Shown in pieces: positions 9,893-18,890 of a stretch of DNA of 64,000 nucleotides (position 1 is the first letter of the stretch; each line of letters opens with the position of its first letter). This stretch comes from Aureimonas phyllosphaerae. GTDB taxonomy: Bacteria > Pseudomonadota > Alphaproteobacteria > Rhizobiales > Rhizobiaceae. The translations under genes and the position numbers were made by a program. The DNA lies in assembly GCF_900113065.1 (NCBI RefSeq), contig NZ_FOOA01000002.1, forward strand, positions 186,001-250,000, in the 5' to 3' direction. A model generated the notes under the pieces. That model made no database searches, was not told where the DNA came from, and saw only the letters and a list, made by a program, of their open reading frames with translations.

Positions 9893-10966
9893 TCACTCGG
9901 CGTCGTCGTTCGGATCCGGACCGCCGTTCTGCAGCAGCTGCTCGGCGATCAGTCCCGCGTTCTGACGGATCGCGCTCTCGATCTCGGTGGCCACCGCCGG
10001 ATTGTCGCGCAGGAACTGCTTGGAGTTCTCGCGGCCCTGACCGAGGCGCTGCGAGTTGTAGGAGAACCAGGCGCCCGACTTCTCGACGATCCCGGACTTC
10101 ACGCCGAGGTCGACCAGCTCGCCGACCTTCGACACGCCCTCGCCGTACATGATGTCGAACTCGACCTGCTTGAACGGCGGTGCGAGCTTGTTCTTAACCA
10201 CCTTGACGCGGGTCTGGTTGCCCGTGACCTCTTCGCGCTCCTTGATCGAACCGATGCGGCGGATGTCGAGGCGCACCGAAGCGTAGAACTTCAAGGCGTT
10301 GCCGCCCGTCGTCGTCTCCGGCGAGCCGAACATCACGCCGATCTTCATGCGGATCTGGTTAATGAAGATGACCATGCACTTCGAGCGCGAGATCGAGCCC
10401 GTCAGCTTGCGCAGCGCTTGGCTCATCAGGCGAGCCTGCATGCCGGGCAACGAGTCGCCCATCTCGCCCTCGATCTCGGCGCGCGGGGTCAGCGCGGCGA
10501 CCGAATCGACCACGAGCACGTCGATCGCACCGGAGCGGACCAGCGTGTCGACGATCTCCAGCGCCTGCTCGCCCGTGTCCGGCTGCGAGATCAGGAGGCT
10601 GTCGAGATCGACGCCGAGCTTGCGGGCATAGACCGGATCGAGCGCGTGTTCCGCGTCGACAAAGGCGCAGACGCCGCCGCCCTTCTGGGCCTCGGCGACC
10701 GTGTGGAGCGCCAGCGTCGTCTTGCCCGACGACTCGGGGCCGTAGATCTCGACGATACGACCCTTCGGAAGACCGCCGACGCCGAGCGCGATGTCGAGTC
10801 CCAGCGAGCCGGTCGAGATCGTCTCGATGTCGAGCTTCTCGGTGGCACCGAGCCGCATGATCGAGCCCTTGCCGAAGGCCCGCTCGATCTGCGACAGGGC
10901 TGCGTCGAGCGCCTTTGTTTTGTCCACCGATGTATCCTCAACGAGACGGAGTGAATTCTGGGCCAT
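9893..10966 (-). CDS. recA: RecA recombinase
   Basis: This 357-residue protein is the DNA strand-exchange and LexA-coprotease ATPase. Visible motifs are Walker [10 protein letters not shown], the VDAEHALDP segment, Walker [10 protein letters not shown] and loop region KGEMGDS-like ([16 protein letters not shown]). The acidic C-terminus DPNDDAE is typical. The start [16 protein letters not shown] at 10966 is chosen over in-frame codons further upstream because it matches the family length and an AAGG lies ten bases before it. A LexA-like site upstream suggests SOS control. The gene is divergent from psuK. Confidence 0.98.
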   Translation of the reverse strand: MAQNSLRLVEDTSVDKTKALDAALSQIERAFGKGSIMRLGATEKLDIETISTGSLGLDIALGVGGLPKGRIVEIYGPESSGKTTLALHTVAEAQKGGGVCAFVDAEHALDPVYARKLGVDLDSLLISQPDTGEQALEIVDTLVRSGAIDVLVVDSVAALTPRAEIEGEMGDSLPGMQARLMSQALRKLTGSISRSKCMVIFINQIRMKIGVMFGSPETTTGGNALKFYASVRLDIRRIGSIKEREEVTGNQTRVKVVKNKLAPPFKQVEFDIMYGEGVSKVGELVDLGVKSGIVEKSGAWFSYNSQRLGQGRENSKQFLRDNPAVATEIESAIRQNAGLIAEQLLQNGGPDPNDDAE

Positions 10967-11027
10967 GGGGCAGGACCTTATTCCATGAGCGATGGTGGGG
11001 TGCAACGTCGTTACCGTGGTTCTCCAT

Positions 11028-11042
11028 GTACTCTTTTTGTTC
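11028..11042. promoter_or_regulatory. LexA-like SOS box upstream of recA
   Basis: The site reads GTAC-N7-GTTC with a T-rich centre, one base away from the alphaproteobacterial LexA consensus GTTC-N7-GTTC. It lies 62 bases before the recA start. On the minus strand a possible TTGCGA-17-TACATG promoter overlaps it, which is where a repressor would act. Further GTTC copies occur at 11019 and 11070. Confidence 0.65.
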
Positions 11043-11114
11043 TCGTTTCGCAAGCGATGATCCCGATTTGTTCTCGCAAATCGCCAGTGATTCGCTGTTT
11101 CGCAAACGCGTCCA

Positions 11115-12083
11115 ATGGTTGACGAAGCGTTGACAGATACGGGCCACCGCAAACCGCCTTCGGTCCTCCTGTTGGGAGCAGCTCACCTCGATCGCATCGC
11201 GGTTTCCAGCACCCCGTTCCGGCTGGGGTTCTCGAATCCTGGCCGCGTCGTCGAGCGTCTTGGCGGCGCTGCGTTCAATGCGGCTCTCGCGCTGAAGCTA
11301 TTCGGGAGTGCGGCGACCCTCGTCAGCGCTTGCGGCGGCGACGATGTGGCGGAACGGGTCGGTGCGGAGCTCGATCGCTTCGATGTCGTCGACGGCCGCA
11401 TCGCGTGGCTCGACCGCCGCTCCGCCACCTACACAGCCCTTGTCGATGCCGGTGGCGATCTGGTCGGCGGCGTTGCAGATATGGAGATCTACGATCGTCT
11501 CACACCGCGCGTTCTGTCACGTCGGCATCTCCTCGATCGAATCGCCGAAGCGGATGGCGTTCTTGTCGACGCCAATCTCCCGCCTGCGGCGCTAGAGCAG
11601 CTCGCTTCGCTTCGGCCTCGAAGACTCGGCGCGATCGCCGTCTCCCCGGCCAAGATAACGCGCCTGCCGACAATCCTTCCGAAGCTCTCCGTCCTCTTCG
11701 CCTCGCGCGTGGAGATCGCGACGCTCTTGTCATTGCACTCGGACGTCGGTGATGCCGACCTCGTCCGGTCGATCCGGAACGGAGGGCTTGAGCGGGCTAT
11801 CGTGACCGACGGCCCCAGGTCGGTCCTGGTCGTCGACGCGGACGTCGCGTTGCGGCAGGCACCCCCGATGGTCGCGGCTGTAACCGATGTGGTCGGTGCA
11901 GGTGACACGTTGGCCGGCGTGGCATTCGGCGCCTGGCTCGATGATCGTCCATTCCTAGATGCCGTACGCCTCGGTCTTGCGGCGGCATCGCTGCGGATCA
12001 GCACCGGCCTCGATGGCAGTTCGGCAGAGGCTGCCGCGGCAATCGCGGCATCGCTTCCCCCACCCCAATTCCTGCAGATCTGA
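11115..12083 (+). CDS. psuK: PfkB-family kinase, likely pseudouridine kinase
   Basis: This 322-residue ribokinase-family (PfkB) protein has the N-terminal glycine pair region [13 protein letters not shown] and the C-terminal catalytic motif [13 protein letters not shown] with the aspartate base. Sugar kinases of this family phosphorylate the 5'-hydroxyl of nucleosides or sugars. The directly following psuG makes pseudouridine kinase the best call: pseudouridine would be phosphorylated here and then split to uracil and ribose 5-phosphate. No strong ribosome binding site precedes the ATG. It is divergent from recA, sharing a 148-base intergenic region. Confidence 0.83.
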   Translation: MVDEALTDTGHRKPPSVLLLGAAHLDRIAVSSTPFRLGFSNPGRVVERLGGAAFNAALALKLFGSAATLVSACGGDDVAERVGAELDRFDVVDGRIAWLDRRSATYTALVDAGGDLVGGVADMEIYDRLTPRVLSRRHLLDRIAEADGVLVDANLPPAALEQLASLRPRRLGAIAVSPAKITRLPTILPKLSVLFASRVEIATLLSLHSDVGDADLVRSIRNGGLERAIVTDGPRSVLVVDADVALRQAPPMVAAVTDVVGAGDTLAGVAFGAWLDDRPFLDAVRLGLAAASLRISTGLDGSSAEAAAAIAASLPPPQFLQI

Positions 12084-12095
12084 CGGAGGCTCCCT

Positions 12096-13007
12096 GTGGC
12101 CCAAACCTTTCAATGTTCCCCGGCTGTCCAGGCGGCTCTCGATGCGGGGCGGCCCGTGGTCGCACTGGAGTCGACCATCATCACCCACGGCATGCCGTGG
12201 CCGCAGAATGTCGAGATGGCACGCGGCGTCGAGGCGTTGATCCGCGACGAGGGCGCCGAGCCTGCGACCATCGTCGTCCTCGATGGTGTCCTGCGGATCG
12301 GGCTGTCGGACGATGAACTCATGAGGCTCGCGCAGACCGCCGGCGCCATGAAGCTGTCGCGTGCGGATCTCGCCTTTGCCATGGCGACCGGGCGCACGGG
12401 ATCGACCACCGTGGCGGCGACGATGATCGCGGCTGCGCTGGCCGGAATCCGTACCTTCGCTACCGGCGGGATCGGCGGCGTTCATCGCGGCGCCGAGACG
12501 AGCTTGGACATCTCGGCCGATCTCGACGAACTGGCTCGAACGCAAGTCATCGTCATCTGCGCCGGCGCGAAGGCAATACTCGACCTTCACAAGACGTTCG
12601 AAGTGCTGGAAACCAAAGGCGTTCCCGTCGTCGGGTTCGGGGTCGACGAACTCCCGTCCTTCTGGTCTCGCGGCTCCGGCATTCCCGCCCCGCTTCGCCT
12701 CGATACGCCCGAGGAGATCGCCGCCTTCCAATCCGCCCGCGAGGCGATCGGCCTCGACGGCGGAATGCTCATCGCCAATCCGCTGTCACCCGAACTGGAG
12801 ATCGACCGCGAGACGGTGGGCGATTGGATTGAGAAGGCCCTGCGGGATGCGGAGGCGGCAGGCGTTCGCGGCAAGGCGGTGACGCCGTTCCTTCTTCAAC
12901 GGATCTTCGAACTCAGCGGCGGTCGCTCGCTGGAGGCCAACATCGAACTCGTCCGCTCGAACGCGCGGCTGGCAGCCCGGATCGCCGTCGCGAGCGCCTG
13001 CGCCTGA
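12096..13007 (+). CDS. psuG: Pseudouridine-5'-phosphate glycosidase
   Basis: This 303-residue protein cleaves the C-glycosidic bond of pseudouridine 5'-phosphate to uracil and ribose 5-phosphate, using a manganese ion and a Schiff-base lysine. Family motifs are clear: ALESTIITHGMPWPQN near the N-terminus, LSRADL, TTVAATMIAA, ATGGIGGVHRGAE, the VICAGAKAILDL segment holding the candidate lysine, and GVDELPSFW. The start is GTG at 12096 with GGAGG six bases before it, 12 bases after psuK, so the two form an operon. Confidence 0.95.
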   Translation: MAQTFQCSPAVQAALDAGRPVVALESTIITHGMPWPQNVEMARGVEALIRDEGAEPATIVVLDGVLRIGLSDDELMRLAQTAGAMKLSRADLAFAMATGRTGSTTVAATMIAAALAGIRTFATGGIGGVHRGAETSLDISADLDELARTQVIVICAGAKAILDLHKTFEVLETKGVPVVGFGVDELPSFWSRGSGIPAPLRLDTPEEIAAFQSAREAIGLDGGMLIANPLSPELEIDRETVGDWIEKALRDAEAAGVRGKAVTPFLLQRIFELSGGRSLEANIELVRSNARLAARIAVASACA

Positions 13008-13011
13008 CCGC

Positions 13012-15528
13012 CTATTCTTCCAGCGCTTCCTTCACCGCCACGGCCAACTCACGGAGAGAGAAGGGTTTCGGCAGGAAGCCGAACTTCTCCCCTTCGGGCA
13101 GGTTTTTGGCGAATGCGTCCTCGGCATAACCCGAGACGAAGATGAACTTCAGGTCCGGCCGCTGCTTGCGCATCTCGCGCAGAAGGGTCGGGCCATCCAT
13201 TTCCGGCATGACGACGTCGGACACCACAAGGTCGACCTTTCCGCCGATCTCCTCCATCACGTCGAGCGCCTCGAGACCGCTCGACGCTTCGTGAACCTCG
13301 TAGCCGCGCATCTTGAGGGCACGAACATTGCCGGCGCGCACATTGTCCTCGTCCTCGACCAGGAGGATCGAGGCGGTGCCGGACAGGTCCTGCTTGGCGT
13401 TGGAGGCCGCAGGAGACGGCAACTCACCCTTGGCGGCAGGGACCTCAGCCGGAATGTGCCGCGGCAGGAAGATGCGGAAGGTCGTACCTTCGCCGGGCTT
13501 CGTCTCGACGAAGATCGATCCGCCGGACTGCTTGACGATGCCGTAGACCATCGACAGGCCGAGGCCCGTCCCCTTTCCGATCTCCTTCGTCGTGAAGAAC
13601 GGCTCGAAGATGCGCTCGGCGACGTCGGCGGGCATGCCCGATCCGGTGTCCGACACTTCCATCAGCACGTAGTCGCCCTCGCCGAGTTCGCTGTAGCCGA
13701 ACTGCGCAGCCTCTTCGGCCGGAACGTTGCGCGTCGAGATGATGACGCGACCGTTCGTCGACATGGCGTCGCGCGCGTTCTGCACGAGGTTGGTGACGAC
13801 CTGCTCGAACTGGCCGATATCCGCCATGACAGGCCAGAGATCGCGCGCGTGCTGCCGCTCCAGCTTCACCAGATCACCGGAAATGCGCTTCAGGAGAAGG
13901 TGCATGTCGGCGATCACGTCTGTCAGATTCAGCATCTTGGGACGCATGGTCTGGCGACGGGAGTAGGCCAGGAGCTGGCGAACCAGCGAGGCGGCGCGGT
14001 TGGCGCTCTGCTTGATCAGCAGGAGGTCCTGGAACGAGGGATCGCCGGTCCTGTGGTTGAGAAGCAGGAAATCGACCGACGCGGTGATGATGGTCAGGAC
14101 GTTGTTGAAGTCGTGCGCGATGCCGCCGGCGAGATTGCCGATCGCCTGCATCCGCTGCGACTTGGCGAACTGGTCCTCCAGCGTGCGCTGCTGCGTGATG
14201 TCGACGCCGTAGAGGATCGCCACCTCGCCCGACCCGTCGCTGACGTCGGCATTGGCGCTGAGATAGAGGCGGGCCGAGCGGGTCGGCTCGCTCATAAGGT
14301 CGACGTCTAGCGACGGAATGCCCGCCTGCCCGCGCATCGCCGCCGACACGGCCTGGCGCAGCGCTTCGCGGTTCTCCTCACGCAGGCATTCCGAGACGGC
14401 GCCGCGCGCCATGGCGGCCTCGTCGCCGAAAAGGTTGGCGAACGCGGCGTTCGCGCGGGTGACGCGCCCGTTCGCATCCATCGCCGCAATCGCCATGGGC
14501 GACGAGTTGAAGAAACGGGTGAAGCGGATTTCGGCAGCGCGCAGCGCGTTCTCGTCGTCGCCCCGCGGGGCGCGGTCGAGGACGAGCGTGCGGGTGAGAC
14601 CCGGCGCGCCGTCGGCGGTCCGGGTCGCATTGCGCAGGAGGCGGACCGGCAGTCGCTGGCCGGCGGACGTCACGAGGTCGAGATCGAAGCTTTCGACGCT
14701 TCCGGGCGTCCGCTGGTCGCCCGCCCGCCGGAGGAAGCCGGCCGCACCCTCGCCGAGATAATCCTGGATCGAGCGCGAATAGGGTTTGAAGGTTGCGAGG
14801 TCCAGCGACAGCCAGTCGGCGAGCGTTGCATTGATGTAGGCGATCCGGCCCTGCTCGTCGGCTGCGAAGAAACCCGCCGGCGCGTGATCGAGGTAGTCGA
14901 TCGCGTGCTGCAGGTTCTTGAAGAACGACTCCTGCTCTTCGCGCTCCGGCGTGATGTCGGCGATCTGCCACAGCTGCAAACCGGCCGCCGCGTCGCCGAA
15001 CGGGCCGACCGAAGCGCGATACCAGTGCGGCGACGACGGCCCGGCGCTGCCGAGGCGTCGGGTCAGCCGAAATTCCTCCTGCCCGGACTTGTTCTCGCGC
15101 GCGAGGTTTGCCAGCCGGTAGATCGCCTCCGAAGCCTCCGCCTCGCGCGAGAGCAGACGCTCCAAGCTACGCACGGACGAAGCGCCCGCGGCACCGGTCG
15201 CCTCGCCATAGGCGCTGTTGGCATAGACGATGCGGCCCTTGCGATCGGTGACGAGCATGCCGACCGGCAGCGAGTTCAGGGCATCGCGCGCGATGTCGGC
15301 ATCGGCGACGCGGGGCCCGACGTGCAGGAAGCCAAGTGCAAGGCCGAACACGGCGGCAATACCGCACATGGCGAGGATGCCGAACATCACGAGGAGCGCG
15401 AGCGCGCCATAGGAGTGGCCGAGCAGCGCCAGTGTGGCTGCGAAGACGAACACGAAGCCTGCGAGGAACAGAAGACGGCGGACACCGCTCGGATCGGTCC
15501 GTCCGTCGATCAGCGGCTTATCGCTCAT
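13012..15528 (-). CDS. cckA: CckA, hybrid histidine kinase/phosphatase of the cell cycle
   Basis: This 838-residue membrane kinase has two N-terminal transmembrane segments (about residues 17-70), PAS-type sensor domains over roughly residues 80-450, a HisKA domain with H472 in [10 protein letters not shown], an HATPase domain with DTGSGM and [13 protein letters not shown], and a C-terminal receiver with D771 in [12 protein letters not shown]. In alphaproteobacteria CckA passes phosphate through ChpT to CtrA and CpdR and so controls replication, division and polarity. The start at 15528 gives normal length; an upstream in-frame extension is cysteine- and arginine-rich and does not look coding. 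It converges with psuG, four bases apart. Confidence 0.95.
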   Translation of the reverse strand: MSDKPLIDGRTDPSGVRRLLFLAGFVFVFAATLALLGHSYGALALLVMFGILAMCGIAAVFGLALGFLHVGPRVADADIARDALNSLPVGMLVTDRKGRIVYANSAYGEATGAAGASSVRSLERLLSREAEASEAIYRLANLARENKSGQEEFRLTRRLGSAGPSSPHWYRASVGPFGDAAAGLQLWQIADITPEREEQESFFKNLQHAIDYLDHAPAGFFAADEQGRIAYINATLADWLSLDLATFKPYSRSIQDYLGEGAAGFLRRAGDQRTPGSVESFDLDLVTSAGQRLPVRLLRNATRTADGAPGLTRTLVLDRAPRGDDENALRAAEIRFTRFFNSSPMAIAAMDANGRVTRANAAFANLFGDEAAMARGAVSECLREENREALRQAVSAAMRGQAGIPSLDVDLMSEPTRSARLYLSANADVSDGSGEVAILYGVDITQQRTLEDQFAKSQRMQAIGNLAGGIAHDFNNVLTIITASVDFLLLNHRTGDPSFQDLLLIKQSANRAASLVRQLLAYSRRQTMRPKMLNLTDVIADMHLLLKRISGDLVKLERQHARDLWPVMADIGQFEQVVTNLVQNARDAMSTNGRVIISTRNVPAEEAAQFGYSELGEGDYVLMEVSDTGSGMPADVAERIFEPFFTTKEIGKGTGLGLSMVYGIVKQSGGSIFVETKPGEGTTFRIFLPRHIPAEVPAAKGELPSPAASNAKQDLSGTASILLVEDEDNVRAGNVRALKMRGYEVHEASSGLEALDVMEEIGGKVDLVVSDVVMPEMDGPTLLREMRKQRPDLKFIFVSGYAEDAFAKNLPEGEKFGFLPKPFSLRELAVAVKEALEE

Positions 15529-15809
15529 ATGCGTGGCGGAAGCGGGCGTCTGGTCCACAGCAGATGTTCCATATGCGATCGATCGACCCTTCCGAGGCAA
15601 AGCCGAACAGATTAATGCGGGACGGCACGGGCACGAGAATCTGTCGAATTTGCGCCAGTCGCAATCTCTCGACATGATGGCACGGCACTATGTTCCGAAG
15701 CTGACCCGGCGCTGGAGCCCGGCCGGCGGAACTCTACATGGCAGGCAAGGCGTCGTCCGGTGTAACCATGGGGTTTCATCGCATACGAAGGCCTAGGAGG
15801 ATATGGTAA

Positions 15810-17546
15810 ATGCGTGAGTGGCTCGCGAGCATCGTTGGCGAAAGCCTGGCCCCGATCATGACGGTGATTCTGGCGGCCGCGCTGGTGGTGCTCCTGGCGC
15901 TCGTGCTGATCGGGCTGGCAAAGCGCGTGTTTGCAGGCAGCGGCGGCATTGGAGGGCGCTCGCGCGCACCACGGCTGGCTGTTCTCGACATGGCGCCGGT
16001 GGATCCCAAGCGCAAGCTCGTGCTGGTGCGGCGTGACGACGTCGAGCATCTCATCCTGATCGGCGGGCAGAACGATCTCGTGGTCGAGCCGGGGATCGTC
16101 CGCGGCCAGCAGCGACGCGTCCGCCAGGAGCCCGGTTTCGCCGAGCCCGAGCAGCGCGTTGCTCCTCCGCAGCCGCCGTTGCCGCATCGGCGCTCCCCGC
16201 GGCCGACGGTTCAGCCCACTCCGAACGACGGACAGGATCCCGGAGAGCATCCCGCTCTAGCGCCCGTTGCGGAAACGCCCGTAACGGCTCCGCCCGAGCA
16301 GCGTGTGCAGCCCGCTGTTCGCAATCCGGTCCCCGCTTCCGAGCGGCAGCGCCCGATGGAACCGCGCGCTGCTGAGCCGACGCCCACACCAGTGGCATTG
16401 CCCGAATCGGAACCGCTCGTTGAGCCGGCAATGGCTCCGGCAAAGCCCGCCGCTCCGGTCGCTCCGCCTCCCCAAGCGATCGTGCCGCCGGTCGCGCCGC
16501 CGGTACGCGCCAACGAGCAGCTTCCCGCCACGCGCCCCCCCAAGCACGATCTACCGCTCGAGCCGACGACGCCTACGCGTCGCGCAACCGATATGCCGTC
16601 CCAGCCGCCGTTCACCGCTCCGCCATCACCGAGCGTCCCGATCACGACATTCGTCGAGCCGCTGGAGCGCAGGGCCGAGCCCGCGCAACCGTTGGTGGAA
16701 CGTCCGATCCCGGCCAGCCCGACCTACGAGCCGCCGCGTCAATCGCCGATCCCGCCGGCTCCCATGCCGCGACCGCCGGTCCAGCCTGCCGCGATCGTCC
16801 CGCCGATCGCCCCTTCGACGACTGCGCCTGCTTCTCCTTCCGGCGCGAGCGCCCCGCGTCCGCCGGTCTTGCCGCCGCAGCCGCAAGCCGCACTGCAGCC
16901 TCCCGCGACGCCCCCCCGATCGATGGCGACGCCCACCCTGCCCCAGCCGTCGCGCGCAACGCCGGTCGTACCACCGGTTCGCAACGAACCCGAAGTCGCT
17001 CCGGCGCGGTCGTTCTGGTCCACGACCCCGGCGAGTTCGGGGCCTCATCAAACGGCTGGCAATCGGGACGGCGAGACGTCGCGCAACGATGCCATCGAGA
17101 CCCGTAATGAAGCTCCGGTACCGCCGCTGCCGGAGCGCATCCCGGTGCGTTGGCCTTCCGCGCCGGTCGCGCCTCGTGCCGACGCCAATGCGGACGCGGA
17201 GGTCGGGTTTGCCGGGCCGACGGCAGAGCCCGAGACAGCCACGCCCGCACCGCTGTCGGTTCGAAGCTTCGCGTCCACGATCCAGGATCGGCGAACGCCG
17301 CAGGCTGCCGAACCGTCGTCCCCCCCGGTGCAGCCTCAGCGGACGCCGACGCCGCCGCAGCCCGCTGCGCCGCCCGTCTATGCGGCAGCCCCGGTTGCGG
17401 CGGCTCCCATTGCAGTCACTCCTTCGTCGGCAGACGACGAGATGCCGTCTTCGGCTGACGAGCGCGCGGAACGGCCGCTGACGTTGGAAGAGGAGATGGA
17501 GCGCCTGCTCCACGACTTCACGATCGACGTCTCGGAACGCCGATAA
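15810..17546 (+). CDS. FliO-like membrane protein with long proline-rich tail
   Basis: This 578-residue protein has one transmembrane helix (about residues 15-38) followed by a small basic domain (residues 45-95: APRLAVLDMAPVDPKRKLVLVRRDDVEHLILIGG in part) that resembles the FliO family of flagellar export proteins. The remaining ~480 residues are low-complexity, rich in proline, alanine, arginine and glutamate, and end in a short conserved-looking segment (LTLEEEMERLLHDF). FliO normally is near 100-150 residues, so the tail is unusual. AGGAGG sits nine bases before the ATG. No flagellar gene lies nearby. The base pattern fits coding over the whole tail. Function beyond an envelope anchor is not established. 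Confidence 0.8.
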   Translation: MREWLASIVGESLAPIMTVILAAALVVLLALVLIGLAKRVFAGSGGIGGRSRAPRLAVLDMAPVDPKRKLVLVRRDDVEHLILIGGQNDLVVEPGIVRGQQRRVRQEPGFAEPEQRVAPPQPPLPHRRSPRPTVQPTPNDGQDPGEHPALAPVAETPVTAPPEQRVQPAVRNPVPASERQRPMEPRAAEPTPTPVALPESEPLVEPAMAPAKPAAPVAPPPQAIVPPVAPPVRANEQLPATRPPKHDLPLEPTTPTRRATDMPSQPPFTAPPSPSVPITTFVEPLERRAEPAQPLVERPIPASPTYEPPRQSPIPPAPMPRPPVQPAAIVPPIAPSTTAPASPSGASAPRPPVLPPQPQAALQPPATPPRSMATPTLPQPSRATPVVPPVRNEPEVAPARSFWSTTPASSGPHQTAGNRDGETSRNDAIETRNEAPVPPLPERIPVRWPSAPVAPRADANADAEVGFAGPTAEPETATPAPLSVRSFASTIQDRRTPQAAEPSSPPVQPQRTPTPPQPAAPPVYAAAPVAAAPIAVTPSSADDEMPSSADERAERPLTLEEEMERLLHDFTIDVSERR

Positions 17547-17562
17547 GCCAAAGGCAAGCGCG

Positions 17563-17591
17563 AAAAAGGGCCGCAGAAGCGGCCCTTTTTT
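17563..17591. terminator. Bidirectional terminator between the FliO-like gene and dksA
   Basis: A perfect 12-base stem (17563-17574 with 17579-17590) with an AGAA loop has an A-run on the left and a T-run on the right, so it can end transcripts from both convergent genes. Confidence 0.9.
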
Positions 17592-17620
17592 GGGGGATCA
17601 GGATCGTAAGCGCGTCGCAC

Positions 17621-18037
17621 TTACTCGTCGCGATAGACCTTCTCGCGCCGCTCGTGCCGTTCCTGCGCCTCCAGCGACAATGTGGCGATCGGGCGGGCGT
17701 CCAGGCGACGAAGGCTGATCGGCTCGCCGGTCTCTTCGCAGTAGCCGTAGGTTCCGTCGTCGATGCGCTCGATCGCGGCGTCGATCTTAGCGATCAGCTT
17801 GCGCTGGCGATCGCGGGCGCGCAATTCGATCGCTCGGTCGGTTTCCGACGAAGCGCGGTCTGCAGCGTCCGCGAGGTTCGCGTTCTCGCTCGCCAAGGCT
17901 TCCAGCGTCTCGCGCGACTCGCGAAGGATATCCGCCTTCCAGCCCAGAAGCTTCTTGCGGAAGTACTCCTTCTGGCGGTCGTTCATGAAGGGCCCGTCTT
18001 CCGGCAAGCCGGTTCCCAACGGAAGGGTTTCACTCAT
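17621..18037 (-). CDS. dksA: DksA-type RNA polymerase-binding regulator, cysteine-poor
   Basis: This 138-residue protein binds the secondary channel of RNA polymerase and works with ppGpp to adjust rRNA and amino acid gene transcription. The coiled-coil region spans about residues 20-95 and the C-terminal globule follows. The zinc finger is degenerate: the canonical four cysteines are replaced by C100, T103, S121 and A124 (C-x2-T-x17-S-x2-A), so zinc is not expected to be held as in E. coli DksA. Such forms are known among rhizobia and in Pseudomonas DksA2. GGAGG precedes the start. Confidence 0.93.
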   Translation of the reverse strand: MSETLPLGTGLPEDGPFMNDRQKEYFRKKLLGWKADILRESRETLEALASENANLADAADRASSETDRAIELRARDRQRKLIAKIDAAIERIDDGTYGYCEETGEPISLRRLDARPIATLSLEAQERHERREKVYRDE

Positions 18038-18318
18038 GCGGATCCTCCATCTGCACCTTGCGCGGGCTTATAGCGACCGTTCGAGAACCGGACAAGTTGC
18101 CAACACGCCCTGCAGCCTTTGCTTCCTCGAAGGCTAAACTGCGAAAATCGCAGCGAATTTGTGACGCGACAAGTCGATCGCCGTGCTCGGCATCAGCCCC
18201 GGACCAGCCCGGCGCCAAGCGGGCTTCCGTGATGGAGCTACGCGCAGCGGTTGCAGACGGTCTCATGTGCCACCTAGCGATTCTCGACCTTCGCTCCGGC
18301 TTGTCCTATCGAGGGAAC

Positions 18319-18810
18319 ATGACGTCTGAACGCACGGTCCACATTCTGCGCCACGCTCACTCCTCATGGGCGGTCCCCGGACAACGGGACCACCAGCGCG
18401 TTCTCGACGACCGGGGTCGCGCCGATGCCGTACGCATGGCGGAAGAGGCGCATGCGATCGGATCGCGTGTTGGAATGGTGGTCTGTTCCACAGCGGTGCG
18501 TGCGCGGCAGACGCTGGACCTTTTTCGAAGGGCGCTGCCGCAGGACGTGCCGGTCCGCTTCAGCGACGAGCTCTATGCGCTCGGCCGCGCTGCATATGTC
18601 GGCGAGATCGACGCGTTCGCGGGACCCGGCGAACTGCTGCTCGTGGGGCACAATCCGACGATCGAGGATCTCGCGCTTCACCTTTGCGAGGGCGACGAGA
18701 CTTCGCAGCGACTGCTTCGGTCCGGTGTCGGCACCTCGAACTGGCTCACGATCGATCTGAACGCCGGGACCAGCCAGCGCGGACGTCTGCGCGTGTTGCT
18801 CAAGCCTTAG
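18319..18810 (+). CDS. sixA: SixA-like histidine phosphatase
   Basis: This 163-residue protein belongs to the histidine phosphatase superfamily. The phospho-accepting histidine is in LRHAHSSW (R11-H12), a second arginine lies in STAVRARQT, and the acid/base and second histidine are in the LYALGRAAY and LVGHNPTIEDL segments. Such short forms resemble SixA, which removes phosphate from histidines of phosphotransfer proteins; small-molecule phosphatase activity is also possible. GAGGG precedes the ATG at 18319. It is divergent from dksA across a 281-base gap. Confidence 0.82.
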   Translation: MTSERTVHILRHAHSSWAVPGQRDHQRVLDDRGRADAVRMAEEAHAIGSRVGMVVCSTAVRARQTLDLFRRALPQDVPVRFSDELYALGRAAYVGEIDAFAGPGELLLVGHNPTIEDLALHLCEGDETSQRLLRSGVGTSNWLTIDLNAGTSQRGRLRVLLKP

Positions 18811-18890
18811 CGATCCGACCTGTCGAGGGTGGCGAGCGCCGACTATATCAGCGTCTCCTGTTCGCAGATCCCGAACCCGATCGGTTGACC

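Noticed and set aside
9869-10954. A 361-codon plus-strand frame opposite recA
   Set aside because: It is the antisense of recA codons, with no protein character of its own.
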